A model generated the notes under the pieces. That model did no database searches, was not told the DNA's origin, and was given only the letters and a program-made list of their open reading frames with translations. Source: Neomonachus schauinslandi (taxonomy: Eukaryota; Chordata; Mammalia; Carnivora; Phocidae). Taken from it: a stretch of 64,000 nucleotides of DNA. Numbering within the stretch: the stretch's first letter is position 1; every line of letters begins with the position of its first letter. Location: positions 10,085,984 to 10,149,983 of the forward strand of contig NC_058418.1 in the NCBI RefSeq assembly GCF_002201575.2. The letters run 5' to 3'. Below are positions 45,165 to 55,389 of the stretch, one piece after another. Both the position numbers and the translations under genes were made by a program.

Positions 45165-45330
45165 CTTCCTGCTCCGGGTCCCCGCCCCCGCCGCCAGCCC
45201 CGCCCCGTCCCCGACGGTGCCAGCGCGATCGCGCGAGATTTCACACTTCGCCCGACCCGCCAGCCACCGTATCCGGCAGGAGCGCTTAAGCCACGCCTCT
45301 CTAAAGAGCCGCTTCCGGCTAAGAACGAAC
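45165..45330 (-). promoter_or_regulatory. CLPTM1: CLPTM1 CpG-island promoter with YY1 and ETS motifs
   Basis: CpG-rich, TATA-less sequence above the start codon. AAGATGGCGGC (minus strand, 45157-45167) is a YY1 motif that overlaps the ATG, a common arrangement at housekeeping starts. CCGGAAG (minus, 45312-45318) is an ETS/GABPA site. A CGCGAGATTT-type stretch lies near 45232. The island spans roughly 44.86-45.32 kb. Confidence 0.75.
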
Positions 45331-46539
45331 CAGCCGGGCCACCGTACTCCGCCTCCTCTCAGCCGCCTGTCTTTCACCTAGTAGACGTTCTCCCGGCTTT
45401 GAACTTCCCGGCTTTCTCGGCCAGCGTAGGAGCTTACCACAGGCTGCATTCCCTTTGCTTTCTCGAGTAAACCCGCCTCTTCCATTTATGTGAGCCTTGT
45501 AGACCATGCTGCCCGCCTCGGCGATTCTCCGAGGCCTTTCCGTTTTCGTGTTTCTTGAGCTTTCCCGGCTACCGTAACGCCTCAAAACGTTCTGCTCGAA
45601 GCGCTCCTCTCCATGATCCATGAACCTCCGTGGCCACCGTACCCAGACTCAGGGGGCGGGCCTTCGGCTGATGCCGTCACCTTCGCACCCCTTTTCCTAA
45701 AGCAAGCCTTTCTTCTAAGTCCCCTTAGGTTAGATAGAGTTTTCCCGTGCGTTCAGAATTACTATTTCAGGGTTCTCACAGCCGCCAGCCCCTCCCCAAG
45801 CCTTCGGGCCACCTAGTTTAGACAGCACGCGCGCTCCGGGGTGATCTTTGCTTCCTAGAAGATTTCGCTACTCTGGACTCGGCTTCCAGGGCTCTAAGAA
45901 CTTCATACTTTTTCCTAGCTACGTCTCTCTGTACTGTACCAAGCCTGGGCACGTGTTGCGAGAACCCTGGCCTGGGGAGGGTGGTATGGAGGATCAGAAA
46001 AAAGTCTATCAGCGGCTCTTAAGCTTTATCTATGAATTGAGTGGAGGTGTGACCTGGATTTAAACTCTGGTTGTGCTACTGACCTTCTAAATGATCCCGG
46101 ACAAGTGACGTATCTCTTTGTGTCTCAGTTTCTTCCTCTTTCCATAAACGAAGCATTTCCCTCCCGCTTATGCACCGCCAGGGTTTTGGAAAGACCTAGT
46201 GGGGTCACGAATGTAAAGCACCTACCCACCCAACCCCACCTCACTCTTAGCAAGTGATCAATATCTTGCACTGTTATTACGGACCTTACAGATTACCTGA
46301 AAGGGAGAGCAGGCTTTACATTGGGATTCTCCAATTATTTATTTCTCATTTTACTATCTACTCCCTCCACTTTCCTCTTGGTCTAGTAATATCACCTCCT
46401 CCAGGAAACCTTCCCTGGCCCCCGGGCTGTGCGAGCACCGCCTCCCAGTCTTCCCCGTTCCCTGGGCTCTGCAACCCATCCCTGCCCACTTTATGTCATC
46501 ACTGTCAGGGACGGGTGTGGCATGTCTTGCTCTCTGCCG

Positions 46540-46592
46540 GGGGGGGGGGGGGGGGGGGGGTTAGGTGGGGGGGGGGGGGGGGGGGGGGCGGG
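46540..46592. repeat. Two long G-runs
   Basis: About 20 and 26 G in a row separated by TTAGGT; G-quadruplex-prone and error-prone in sequencing. Confidence 0.9.
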
Positions 46593-46787
46593 GGGAAGCC
46601 GAGGGCTGTCACGCTCCTTGCTTTCCCTCCAGCACTGCCCCAGGGGATGATTGCTAAGTTAAAAGATGAAACTCTGAATGCGGGAAGGTTGATGACCTAC
46701 CTCTGAGGACCAACACAAAGGCAAGAAGTTACCTTAGAGAATGTCTTTCCTAGTCCACTCACAGATAGTAAGAGTAGCAAGAACGGG

Positions 46788-46988
46788 GGTGCCTGGGTGG
46801 CTCAGTCATTAAGCGTCTGCCTTCGGCTAAGGTTGTGATCCCAGGGTCCTGGGATCGAGCCCCGCATCGGGCTCCCCGCTCAGCGGGAAGCCTGCTTCTC
46901 CCTCTCCCACTCCCCCTGCTTGTGTTCCCTCTCTCGCGCTGTCTCTCTCTCTGTCAAATAAATAAAATCTTTAAAAAAAAAAAAAAAA
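46788..46988 (+). mobile_element. SINEC with target-site duplication
   Basis: Flanked by AGTAGCAAGAACG on both sides; near-consensus sequence suggests a young insertion. Confidence 0.93.
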
Positions 46989-47021
46989 GTAGCAAGAACG
47001 AGTCAGTGAAATTGTATGCCC

Positions 47022-47178
47022 AGTTGGTTAAGTGTCTACTTTCGGCTCAGATCATGATCCCAGGGTCTTGGGATCAAACCCCTTTTTGGGATCCCAGCCC
47101 CCCTGCCCCCCCCCCCCCCCCGGCTTGTTGTGCTCTCTCTCACTCTCTCTCAAATAAATAAATAGAAATTAAAAAAAA
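47022..47178 (+). mobile_element. SINEC, 5' truncated, with internal C-run
   Basis: Lacks the GGGGCGCCTGGG head; ATTGTANGCCCAGTT lies on both sides. Confidence 0.82.
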
Positions 47179-47639
47179 AAATTGTAGGCCCAGTTTTTAA
47201 GTTTACAGATGAAATGAACATACTGATTGAAGTCCACCAGACAAGAGGCAAATTGAGATTTGTGGGCCTTTTTTTTAAGCACAAAATTACATACACAAGC
47301 TTAAGTAGAGGACCACAGAAAACCCAGGCAAGTGAGGGGCTTTAGAAACGTAATCTCCAGCTTCACTGTAACCCCATCTCTGCTTTCAACTCTAGATACA
47401 AAATGCTCCGGTCTGCCCTCCTCTCTCATCAGAATCCTGATCTGTTGGAGCATGAAGGTCTCTCAGCTAGACTGTGACTTTAGCAGCACTGCGAAGCCCT
47501 CTCCCATGTCTGCTGAGTGACCAAATTCTTCCATTTCTACTAATTGCTAAGTGAATCACAGCCCACAGCCACTCTGTCCTCCACTAGGGGGCGCCCAACA
47601 CCAACCAGAAGATGCGATTGCGGGTTCCAAGGGAGAAAA

Positions 47640-47830
47640 GGATGGGAGCCCTACACTTTTGGGTCCTGAGGAAAAAGGCTTGGGAGGTCCAGACTCTGAG
47701 TCTGAGGGAGAAGAAGTCTGGGGTCCCAGACTCCTGAATTCTGGGGGAAGAGGCATCTAGGGGCCTGGACTCCGGGGTCCTAGGGGGAGTGGGACTGGGG
47801 TGGAGGCCTGAGAAAGGAAGGAGGAATCTG
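47640..47830. repeat. Minisatellite-like block downstream of APOC2
   Basis: Repeats of CCNGACTCNTGNNTCTGGGGGA with AAGAAG or GGAG spacers, similar to the APOC2 intron 3 unit. Confidence 0.55.
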
Positions 47831-49321
47831 GGAAGGGCACCAGGATTGGTTGGAAGCAGAACTGGCCTGGGCAGTGGTTTGGTTTGGCTTGAGTCCGTGG
47901 GAAACAAGTGGACAGAGCAGGGATTGTTCCTCTAGGGTCCCCCCTCCCCATCACCCTCTGGGTTTGGCAGCCTCAGCTCTTCCCAGGCCCTGGGGACTTG
48001 GGGGCATTTCCCACAGCCCCTCCCCAAGGCCCCTGTTTTCTACTAGACTCCCAGCTGCCCATCCTCAAGACCTGGGAAAGCTGCCCCAAGAGTGCTGAGA
48101 GGCTGGCTGGAGATTAATGCCAAGCAGATGAGGAGAAACACAGGCCCTGGATCCTCAGAGGCCAACAGCCCCACCCCAGGCACTTGGGGGCCTCGGACCA
48201 CCCTCTACTCCCTCAGGACCCAGAAGTGCAGGCCCCCAGCCCTCTACCTAGGGGCCCCAGCACTGTCCTCTCTGATCGCACCTCCTCTGCTCTTACTTGC
48301 ACACCCTGTGCTTTTTGCCTGCAATTCCCCGCTGCCCAGATACCATTTCCCAACCACTAACGGACCAAGCGAGTTCCCCCCTCCCCCCACAATCCAGCAA
48401 CAACAGCCCCAACCACACTACACTGTGATGCATCCCCTGGGACCAGCCCAGCCAGGTTTTCTAGGGGGCCTTCCCCTATCCAAGGGGGCTACGCCCAGGC
48501 CTTGATCTCTTCACTTCTTCTTTTCTTCATTGCACAAATCCCTGTCTGAAGTCATCTTCTCCCTTGGTCGTCTAGTTCATCCTCTGCCTTCCCCCTCCCT
48601 ACCTCCCAGCCGCTCTGTTTGTGGCCTCAAGATGGAACAGAGCTCCTGATCCTGAATGGGAGCTCAGAAGATGTTACTACGGTTGCTAATAAGGAGAGAG
48701 CAGCTAACAGAACACACCACACAGCTGTAATCACTATAACTGTGTGGAATTGGGCCTGGACCCAATCAATAGCTTTTTTTTAAAGGGCCACAGAAAGCAG
48801 GACTCTCTGTCTTTTCCCTGCAGTGTCCCCTGGGCCTAGCAGGGTCTCAATAAATACAGGTTGGACAAGCATATAGGAATTGTCACAGAGCACAGCTTTT
48901 GTAGATCAATCCTCTTGGGTTCCAGCCAACCTGGGCTCTCACTTCCTCTGCTCAGTAGTGACCTCTGGGCACCAGTCTCCCCTCTGGCACAGGACCATGG
49001 GACACCTCACTGTGATGTACATTTAAAGGATCCGTCCAGGGCCTAGATAGTGCCAGAGGCCGCTGGAAGTTAGCTGTGTTCGTGGTTTGTCATTTTACAT
49101 ATGAGAAAGCCAGACCTTGGTGAAGGACAGTCTCTAATTTTGTTGTTACAGTTATTCCTTGTTATTATTCACCTCTTTATTCCCACTGACCAAGTTAGGG
49201 CTATACACATCCAATGGGCACTCAATAACCATTGGATGGACTGAATCAGTCCCACCATCTTGGCCCCTGAGGTCTTAGAAAAGCAACCACATGGAAGAAA
49301 ATAAATGGCTTTTTAAATTAA

Positions 49322-49327
49322 TTTATT
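49322..49327 (-). terminator. APOC2 polyadenylation signal AATAAA
   Basis: Minus-strand AATAAA about 130 nt below the stop codon. Overlapping A/T-rich copies sit beside it. Confidence 0.75.
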
Positions 49328-49454
49328 TATAAGAAGAACAGACTAGCGTTGGGAGCAGGATGCTGGTAGCTGCTGAAAAGTAGGGGGTAGGTCAGAGGAG
49401 CCAAGGGGTCGTGGGGTCTGGACTCTCCCATCCCCCCCGGTCAGGGCCCAGCTG

Positions 49455-49545
49455 TTACTGGTCTCCCTTCAGCATAGAAAGTAACTGGTCAGTGAAAATC
49501 CCTGCGTAAGTGCTCACAGCTGCTGTGCTTTTGTTGTATATTTCC
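49455..49545 (-). CDS. APOC2: APOC2 terminal coding exon (exon 4)
   Basis: 91 nt with TAA stop. Encodes EIYNKSTAAVSTYAGIFTDQ LLSMLKGDQ. Contains the LPL-activating helix and an NKS sequon (Asn codon 49533-49535). Confidence 0.95.
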
Positions 49546-50153
49546 CTGGGGAGAAAGGACAGACGTTCAGAGCAGGAGGAGGCTGGGAGTACCCTGAGTC
49601 TAAGGGAGAAACAGGCTGGGGGCCCAGAATCATGTGTCCTGCAGGAAAAGGTGGCTGGAACCCAAACTCTTGGATCCCTAGGGATGACAGGGCTGGGATC
49701 TCAGAATCCAGGGTTCGGACAGGGCTGGGGGCTGGGACTCCTGGTTCCTAGTGGGGGCAGGTCGATGATACCTGATTTTCTCATCCATGGTGGTCAGGTA
49801 TGTCTTCTCGTACAGTCCCTGGACGGCTGACTTGGCTATCCCCCAGTAGCCATAGAATGATTCCTGCATCTGGGTGAACAGGGAGGAGCTGGTGGCTTCA
49901 TCTTGCTGGGGCATGTGGGCCCCCTGGACCTCTGCAGGGGGAGAGTGCATTAGGAGAGCCGAGGAGCCTGCCGCAGGGGACAATGAGGCAGGGAAGGAGG
50001 GGGATGGGGGAGGGCCAGGCAAGAACTAGACTGGGAAGATGCTTGAGGCTCCTCTCATCCCCCTCACAGACCCCTCTTCCCCTGCTGAACACACTCACCA
50101 CATCCCAATACCAGGAGGACAAGAACCAGAACCAGGAGGTATCGGATGCCCAT
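49455..50153 (-). CDS. APOC2: APOC2, apolipoprotein C-II (complete)
   Basis: ApoC-II is the secreted cofactor that activates lipoprotein lipase on chylomicrons and VLDL. Coding exons 50099-50153, 49772-49931 and 49455-49545 total 306 nt, 101 aa plus stop, the same length as human. The signal peptide is MGIRYLLVLVLVLLVLGC followed by EVQG; the mature part starts near GAHMPQQDEATSSS, then the lipid-binding helix (ESFYGYWGIAKSAVQGLYEK) and the LPL-activating helix STYAGIFTDQLLSMLKGDQ. Residues matching human mature Tyr63, Ile66, Asp69 and Gln70 are all kept, so the product should be active. There is also a non-coding exon 1 near 50960-50985 below a TATA box. The gene lies just downstream of APOC4 on the same strand. 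Confidence 0.97.
49546..49771 (-). repeat. Minisatellite-like repeat in APOC2 intron 3
   Basis: Degenerate units of roughly 37-40 nt with GGGCTGGG followed by ACTCNTGGNTCCTAG recur several times through the intron. A 37-bp minisatellite in intron 3 of human APOC2 is known, and this appears to be its counterpart. Confidence 0.65.
49772..49931 (-). CDS. APOC2: APOC2 coding exon (exon 3)
   Basis: 160 nt, EVQGAHMPQQDEATSSSLFT to YLTTMDEKI plus two bases of Arg; CTGCAG acceptor, GTATCA donor. Confidence 0.95.
50099..50153 (-). CDS. APOC2: APOC2 coding exon (exon 2, signal peptide)
   Basis: 55 nt, MGIRYLLVLVLVLLVLGC plus one base; GTGAGT donor. Confidence 0.95.
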
Positions 50154-50959
50154 GGCTTCAGAAGACCTGGAACGCTGAGAAGGCTGTGGGACAAGGTGAC
50201 ATCTAGTCCTGGGGTTCTCCCCCACCCCCGCCAAATGCAAGAGGAGGGGGCTGGTCTTCCCCTCTCCCCTGCCCTCTCCTCCCCCAGCTGAGTCCAGTTG
50301 CCAATGCATCGGCTTGGGCCTCATTGTCTAACACTTTATGATTCTACTCCTGATTTTCACACCTTCCTTTAAACATCCATTCATTCCCTCAAGAAGCATT
50401 TCTTGAGCACCTCACCGTGTGTGCCAAGCACAGGCCCTGGGCCCAGCTGTGACCACAGGCGACAGCCCTGCCCTTCCACAGCCCACGTGAGAGAGAAAGA
50501 CAATCAATGATATTAAACGAGGAAAAAATACTGTGTGTCCCGGGGTGATAAGTACTCTGGAGGGGGGAGGGCGTGTCACGTGGCCTGGGAAAGGCTTGGC
50601 AGAGGGTGACGTTTCCGCTGCCACCCTGTTGGTACCTGGATGCACCCCCACAGACTCAGCGAGCACATTTCTGATGCCCTGGGCCCTGTTCTGCGTGCCT
50701 TCCATCTGTCTTCACCCCCAGCCCCACCCCCGTCACAGAAGGGCTCAGCTCAGCGACAACCATGCTCAGAGGCCCTACTGTTTGGAGATGAGGTTGAGAT
50801 CCGACCCCGAGGGGCATCAGGGAAACAGTCTAGGATTCTAAATTCCGCCCTTCCAACAGAGGAATCTAACGTCAGGACTCTTGCGGGTTTCTGACTTAAT
50901 ATTATCTTTGCCCCCTCCCCGCTGACCCCTCCCCATTGCCATCTTCGTCCCTCTCTTAC

Positions 50960-50985
50960 CCGACTCTGGCAGGCTCTCCTCACTG
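50960..50985 (-). other. APOC2: APOC2 non-coding exon 1 (predicted)
   Basis: About 25 nt between the expected start site, 25-30 nt below the TATA box, and a GTAAGAG donor at 50959. The human gene has an untranslated first exon of similar size. The 5' end is inferred. Confidence 0.7.
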
Positions 50986-51007
50986 GCTCCACGCGGGCAG
51001 AGAAAGG

Positions 51008-51014
51008 CTTTATA
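51008..51014 (-). promoter_or_regulatory. APOC2: APOC2 TATA box
   Basis: Minus strand TATAAAG, with a short exon and donor beginning about 25 nt downstream. Confidence 0.8.
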
Positions 51015-51067
51015 GCTCTTGAGGTCCACCTCCCCGTCCACAGCTACCACCCCCACCTTGTCCCCTA

Positions 51068-51080
51068 GGCCAAAGTCCGA
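51068..51080. promoter_or_regulatory. Candidate HNF4A site in APOC2 promoter
   Basis: Plus strand GGCCAAAGTCCGA resembles the HNF4 half-site pattern CAAAGTCCA. It lies about 90 nt above the inferred APOC2 start. HNF4A binding in the proximal human APOC2 promoter is established; this site assignment is inference. Confidence 0.55.
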
Positions 51081-51556
51081 GCCAACAGGGCCGCTGAGGG
51101 GGTGGTGCAGGGCAGAGAGGGCAGTGACTGTCCCCAGGGTCAAGCCACAGGGAGCCCCTACTCTGAAAACTCCCTCCTGAGAGAGCCAGGCTGGGTGGGG
51201 GCTGTGAAGAGGTTGGGGGTTCTGGGCATCCACAAGGAAAGCGGTCTGGGGCGCCCCTCACGTGGGAAGCAAACACAAAGCTCTGAATGAGGGGTCGCTG
51301 TGGGGGCCTGCTGACCCCGTCTGCACGCCAGCCTTCCTCCTCCATCCCAGACTCAGCTGTCTGGTGTCTCCTTCCCTCCACAGTCCCACAGTGGTGCATC
51401 TCAGGGCTGGGGGAAGGGGGCCATCCTCCTGACTCCTTTGCCTCAGGGCCCCCCCCAACTGTCCCTCCCTGGCCAGGTGTCACTTCCTCTACTCATGAAC
51501 TGCTGGGGGTGGCCACAGTGGGAAGGGATGGGGACAGGGACACAGAGAAGCATTTC

Positions 51557-51562
51557 TTTATT
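51557..51562 (-). terminator. APOC4 polyadenylation signal AATAAA
   Basis: Minus-strand AATAAA only about 20 nt below the stop codon, giving a very short 3' UTR. Confidence 0.8.
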
Positions 51563-51582
51563 GTGGGAAGCTGCCAGAAACT

Positions 51583-51748
51583 TTAATTCTGGTCCCCGTC
51601 CCCACAGAGAAGCCGGGGGCACAGGTTGTGAGCCCGGTTCAGAAGGCTATCTTTGGAGCTTTTGAGCCAGGCCTGGCTGCGGAGACTCAGGTCCTTCAGG
51701 TGGTCATCGTAGTAGGTCTGCACAAAGCCCTGGACGGCCTCCGGTCCC
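51583..51748 (-). CDS. APOC4: APOC4 terminal coding exon
   Basis: 166 nt with TAA stop; completes Trp then GPEAVQGFVQTYYDDHLKDL to LCPRLLCGDGDQN. Confidence 0.95.
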
Positions 51749-53650
51749 CTGCAGAAGAGGGAATATAACAGTCGAGACCCCAGCTAGCCCCAAGACTTCC
51801 GCTGCCCCATTCATCCCTCTTCCTTCAGACTCAGGAGTGCCTGCTCTCAACTCTTACCCTCGGCTTTGCTCAGACCCAGAGGTCACAGCCTTACCCCACT
51901 CAGAACCCAAGAGTTCCGGCCCCACCCCTCCTCCCTCTGACCCAGGTTCTCCCTCTAACCCGCGGGGTCCGGACTCCCAGCCCCTCCTCCCTCAGACCCA
52001 GGGGTCCAGACCCCCAGCCCCTGCTTCCTCAGATCTGGGAGTCCACCCCCCAAGCACAGCTGCACATACTCACCAGAACCACTGCCACTTATCTCTGGTC
52101 CTGGTCACCAGAGCCTTCATGTTGTCGGGCACCAGGCTCCAAAAACCACTCGCTAGCTCTGGCTGGGGGCTCGGGGATTCTGTGGGCACTGCTTGCTGGC
52201 ACGCTAGGTGGGACCAGAGGGCCACATGGGCCGGCTGGGACCCGAGAATCCTTCCTTCCTTCCTTCACCTCCGTGCTCACCATCACTGTCCCTCCTGGTG
52301 GCCCAAGGGCAGCCCCTTGACGTCCATCTCTGCTGCCCTTCATCTTGTACGTCCCTTTGACCCCTTGTCCCCCTTTTAGCCATCAGTCGATTTCTTGTCA
52401 CCCTCTGTGCCCACGGCCCCTCCTGTCACCCCTCCGTCTGCCTGTTGTGTTCCCCCTCAGTGCGTAACCCCACCTCTTTGACCCCTATCCCCCTCCTGAT
52501 GCCTCCTTTAAACCTGATCTTGCTGCCCTCTCGGGTCTCCCATGACCCCCACCCTGTTTGAACAACCTCTGCAAGCAGCCAAGGGAAAGCACAGGAAGAC
52601 TCCCCCGTCCCCCAGGGATGGAGGTTGGCAGAGCTGTGCTGTTCATTCCCTCCCCTCCGGGGGGCCAGGGGTCCTGCCTCGGATCGGATCGCACTTGACC
52701 TCTTCGTACACACCTGCCTGTCCATCACTCTTGTGCCCAGTAGGCAAAGCGTCACCTACAGACCCCAGCCTTCACACGGACACACATGTTTGTGCACATA
52801 CAGGGGCACCCATATGGCCTGCGGAGTGCCTTAGCCAACGACCGGACCTCTTCTATACGCAGTTTCCCCTTCTGTAGAGTGGGACAATGAGAGGCCCTAC
52901 CTCAGGGATCCTGGGAGAACTCAGAGTTACCACACATGAGGCACTTGGGAGGGCGCCTTGCACATTGGAGTGTTAAAGTTTTAAATGCACGTGCGGAACG
53001 CAGACAGGCTCACGTGCCAACACATGCAGACACTCTCACAGCGTCCACACACTCGTATCTTTTACATAAAAACGTGTGCACAGGGACACCTGGGTGGCTC
53101 AGTCGGTTAAGCATCTGCCTTCGGCTCAGGTCTAGATCCCAGGGTCCTGGGATCGAGTCCCGCATCGGGCTCCCTGCTCCACGGGGAGCCTGCTTCTCCC
53201 TCTGCCTTTGTCTCTCTCTCTGTCTCTCATGAATAAATAAATAAAATCTTTAAAAAAAAAAACAAAAAAAAACCGTGTGCACAAACCTATATATGTTTGT
53301 TCACAGACACACGTTTACCATGACGTCCTACTCTTGCACAAACACACACAGCAACGCACATCCACGACCACTGTCATTTGCATCAGCCCCATGTACGCGC
53401 CTCACATGGGGCCACCACTGGCATGTTCTCCCAGAAACGCACACCCATCTGCACACGATGAAACACACAAGCTCCATCCCCCAATGTCTGCCAACCTGCA
53501 CACCATACGGATGGTCACGCTCACCCCCTACACCCCTGCAGGGTCCCCGCACCCGCCCATCCACTCCTCCTCACCCACAACACAGGCCAGGACCAGAATG
53601 CAGAAGCAGAGGGAAGGCAGGGCCTGGGGACTGAGTCCAGGAGGCAACAT
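51583..53650 (-). CDS. APOC4: APOC4, apolipoprotein C-IV (complete)
   Basis: ApoC-IV is a minor secreted VLDL apolipoprotein made by liver. Coding exons 53575-53650, 52074-52188 and 51583-51748 total 357 nt (118 aa plus stop); human is 127 aa. The start MLPPGLSPQALPSLCFCILV LACVV is a signal peptide. The middle keeps FWSLVPDNMKALVTRTRDKW QWFW, and the C-terminal part has GFVQTYYDDHLKDLSLRSQA WLKSSKDSLLNRAHNLCPRL LCGDGDQN. The two Cys of the LCPRL-LC motif are kept. All junctions are GT-AG with phases 1 and 2. The region between signal peptide and first helix is shortened compared with human. The gene is intact, as in most mammals. Confidence 0.95.
51900..52050. repeat. Minisatellite-like block in APOC4 intron 2
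   Basis: Units with GACTCCCAGCCCCTCCTCCCTCAGACCCAGG type composition repeat about four times. This is the reverse complement of the motif seen in APOC2 intron 3. Confidence 0.55.
52074..52188 (-). CDS. APOC4: APOC4 coding exon 2
   Basis: 115 nt between an AAGCAG acceptor and a GTGAGT donor: PTESPSPQPELASGFWSLVP to TRDKWQWF plus two bases of Trp. A second AG (CCACAG) eight bases inside the exon would break the frame, so the first AG is used. Confidence 0.9.
53086..53274 (+). mobile_element. SINEC with target-site duplication (APOC4 intron 1)
   Basis: GGGACACCTGGGTGGCTCAG head; CGTGTGCACA lies on both sides. Confidence 0.9.
53575..53650 (-). CDS. APOC4: APOC4 coding exon 1
   Basis: 76 nt: MLPPGLSPQALPSLCFCILV LACVV plus one base; GTGAGG donor. 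Confidence 0.93.
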
Positions 53651-54577
53651 TTCTGGGGGCTCTTGTTCTCCGATCCTCGATCCTCCGCGCTCAGCTCTCC
53701 TGGCTGGGGGAGGGGGGCGCTGTGCAAAGCAGAGAGCAGAGCCCTCCCCTGGCTGCCTCCCCACGCCCCTTGGCAGGGACTTCAGAGAGAGGGGCCCAGG
53801 TGACGGTGACAAGCAGAGGCCTTGCCCGCCCCTGCTGGCCTCCCTCCTTCCTACCCTCCCAGCACTCTGGCCTGACAGGGAAAGACAGAAGGCTCTCCGG
53901 CCTCCTACAGTGAGCGGTGTTCAAATCCTGGCTGCACCTCACCTGCTGGCCCCTCTCTCTGACCTCAGTTCCCTCCTCTGAAAAATGGGCCCACAATCCA
54001 TACTTGAGGCAGGACTTTCACTGAATGAAATGATACAAGGGAATGTCTTAACAAGGACTCTGGTGATGGTGGGGCTCACAGATCATGGCTGTTTATGATT
54101 ATTTTCTTTCTAAGATTCTAGGCTTAGAATCTTAGGCTCTGGGCTACAGGCCATACATACTCTCATCAGGTGACCCGGGCAATTCCAACTCCTTCCCTGG
54201 GCCTCAATGTTTTCACCTGTAAAATGCACATGCTCATAAGCGTCTGCCTCCCAGAGTCCATGGGAAGACTGGGTGAGGCCCCGTGAGAGAAAGTTCCAGG
54301 TGCACGTAGTAGGAAGTTGTCAATATCAGGCTCAGGCCCAACACCAGGTGGAAAGAAAATGAGCCTTTTCTCCCTGGACGCCAGGGCACATGGCTTGGCC
54401 AGGGGACCACGGACTGGATTCCTCGGTTCGGGGTTGGCAGATAAAATATAGGACGCCCATTTGAATTCAGATAAATAATAAGTTTTTCTTTTAGTATAAG
54501 TAAGCCCCATGCAATATTTGGGAAGTATCCTAAAAATTATTTGTTAACCATCTGAAATTCAAATCCGACCGGGATCC

Positions 54578-54785
54578 TGGTATTTTTTTTTTTTTTAAGA
54601 TTTTATTAATTTATTTGACAGAGAGAGACACAGCGAGAGAGGGAACACAAGCAGGGGGAGAGGGAGAGGGAGAAGCAGGCTTCCTGCAGAGCAGGGAGCC
54701 CGATGCGGGGCTGGATCCCAGGACCCTGGGACCATGACCTGAGCCGAAGGCAGATGCTTAACGTCTGAGCCCCCCAGGCACCCCC
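54578..54785 (-). mobile_element. SINEC
   Basis: Reverse copy: T-run AAGATTTTATT to GAGCCCCCCAGGCACCCC. Confidence 0.88.
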
Positions 54786-55215
54786 CCACCGTAGTCCCCC
54801 CTTATCCACAGTTTCAGTTACCGGAGGTCAATTAAGGTTTGGAAGCAGATAATCTGACAATACGCCAACAGTCACCAAATACCACGTCACAGTACCTGTG
54901 TCCTTCCCCTCATGTGGGCATTTTATCATCTCACATCATCACATGAAGAAGGGTGAGTATAGTTCAACAAGGCACTTTGGGAGAGAGAGAGACACTCCCC
55001 TAACTTTAGTTACAGTGTATTATTATAACTGTTCTAGCTCATTATTCATCATTGTTGTTCATCTCTTACTGTGTCTAATTTATGTTAAACTTTATCATGG
55101 GTGTGTAGGGATAGGAAAAAACCCCAGTAGATCCAGGGTTTGGCACTATTTCTGGTTTCAGGCATCCCCTGAGGGTCATGGAATGCCCCCCCCTCCCCGG
55201 ATAAGGGGCAGCTAC
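54786..55215. mobile_element. Tigger-type non-autonomous DNA transposon fossil
   Basis: Left end GTAGTCCCCCCTTATCCACA and right end CCCCGGATAAGGGGCAGCTA form inverted termini; TTTCAGGCATCCCCTGAGGG near the right end is typical of Tigger derivatives. Confidence 0.72.
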
Positions 55216-55389
55216 TGGGCAGTTTCGTGCTGACCCAGCAACTTCCAGCAGAATGCTTCTCCCTCCAGGGGCCCCAGTGTGGGCTCTGGGACACAGTAGG
55301 TGCACAACAAATGTGCCCCGCAGCTCCTGGGTAACAATAATATGCAAAATGAAACCTCCGGGGGAAAAAAAAATGAAACCTCCAAGAGC

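Larger units (their letters stand above)
45331..49299. other. CLPTM1-APOC2 intergenic region
   Basis: No exon recognised. Contents: MIR-like sequence (about 46030-46270), two long G-runs (46540-46590), two SINEC copies, a minisatellite-like block (47640-47830) and unique sequence. Confidence 0.65.

Noticed and set aside
49546..49771. Regular-looking repeats that might suggest a CRISPR array
   Set aside because: Units are adjoining, degenerate and in a mammalian intron; this is a minisatellite.
52189..52220. Alternative acceptor CCACAG inside APOC4 exon 2
   Set aside because: It would remove eight bases and shift the frame; the upstream AAGCAG gives a continuous APOC4 protein.
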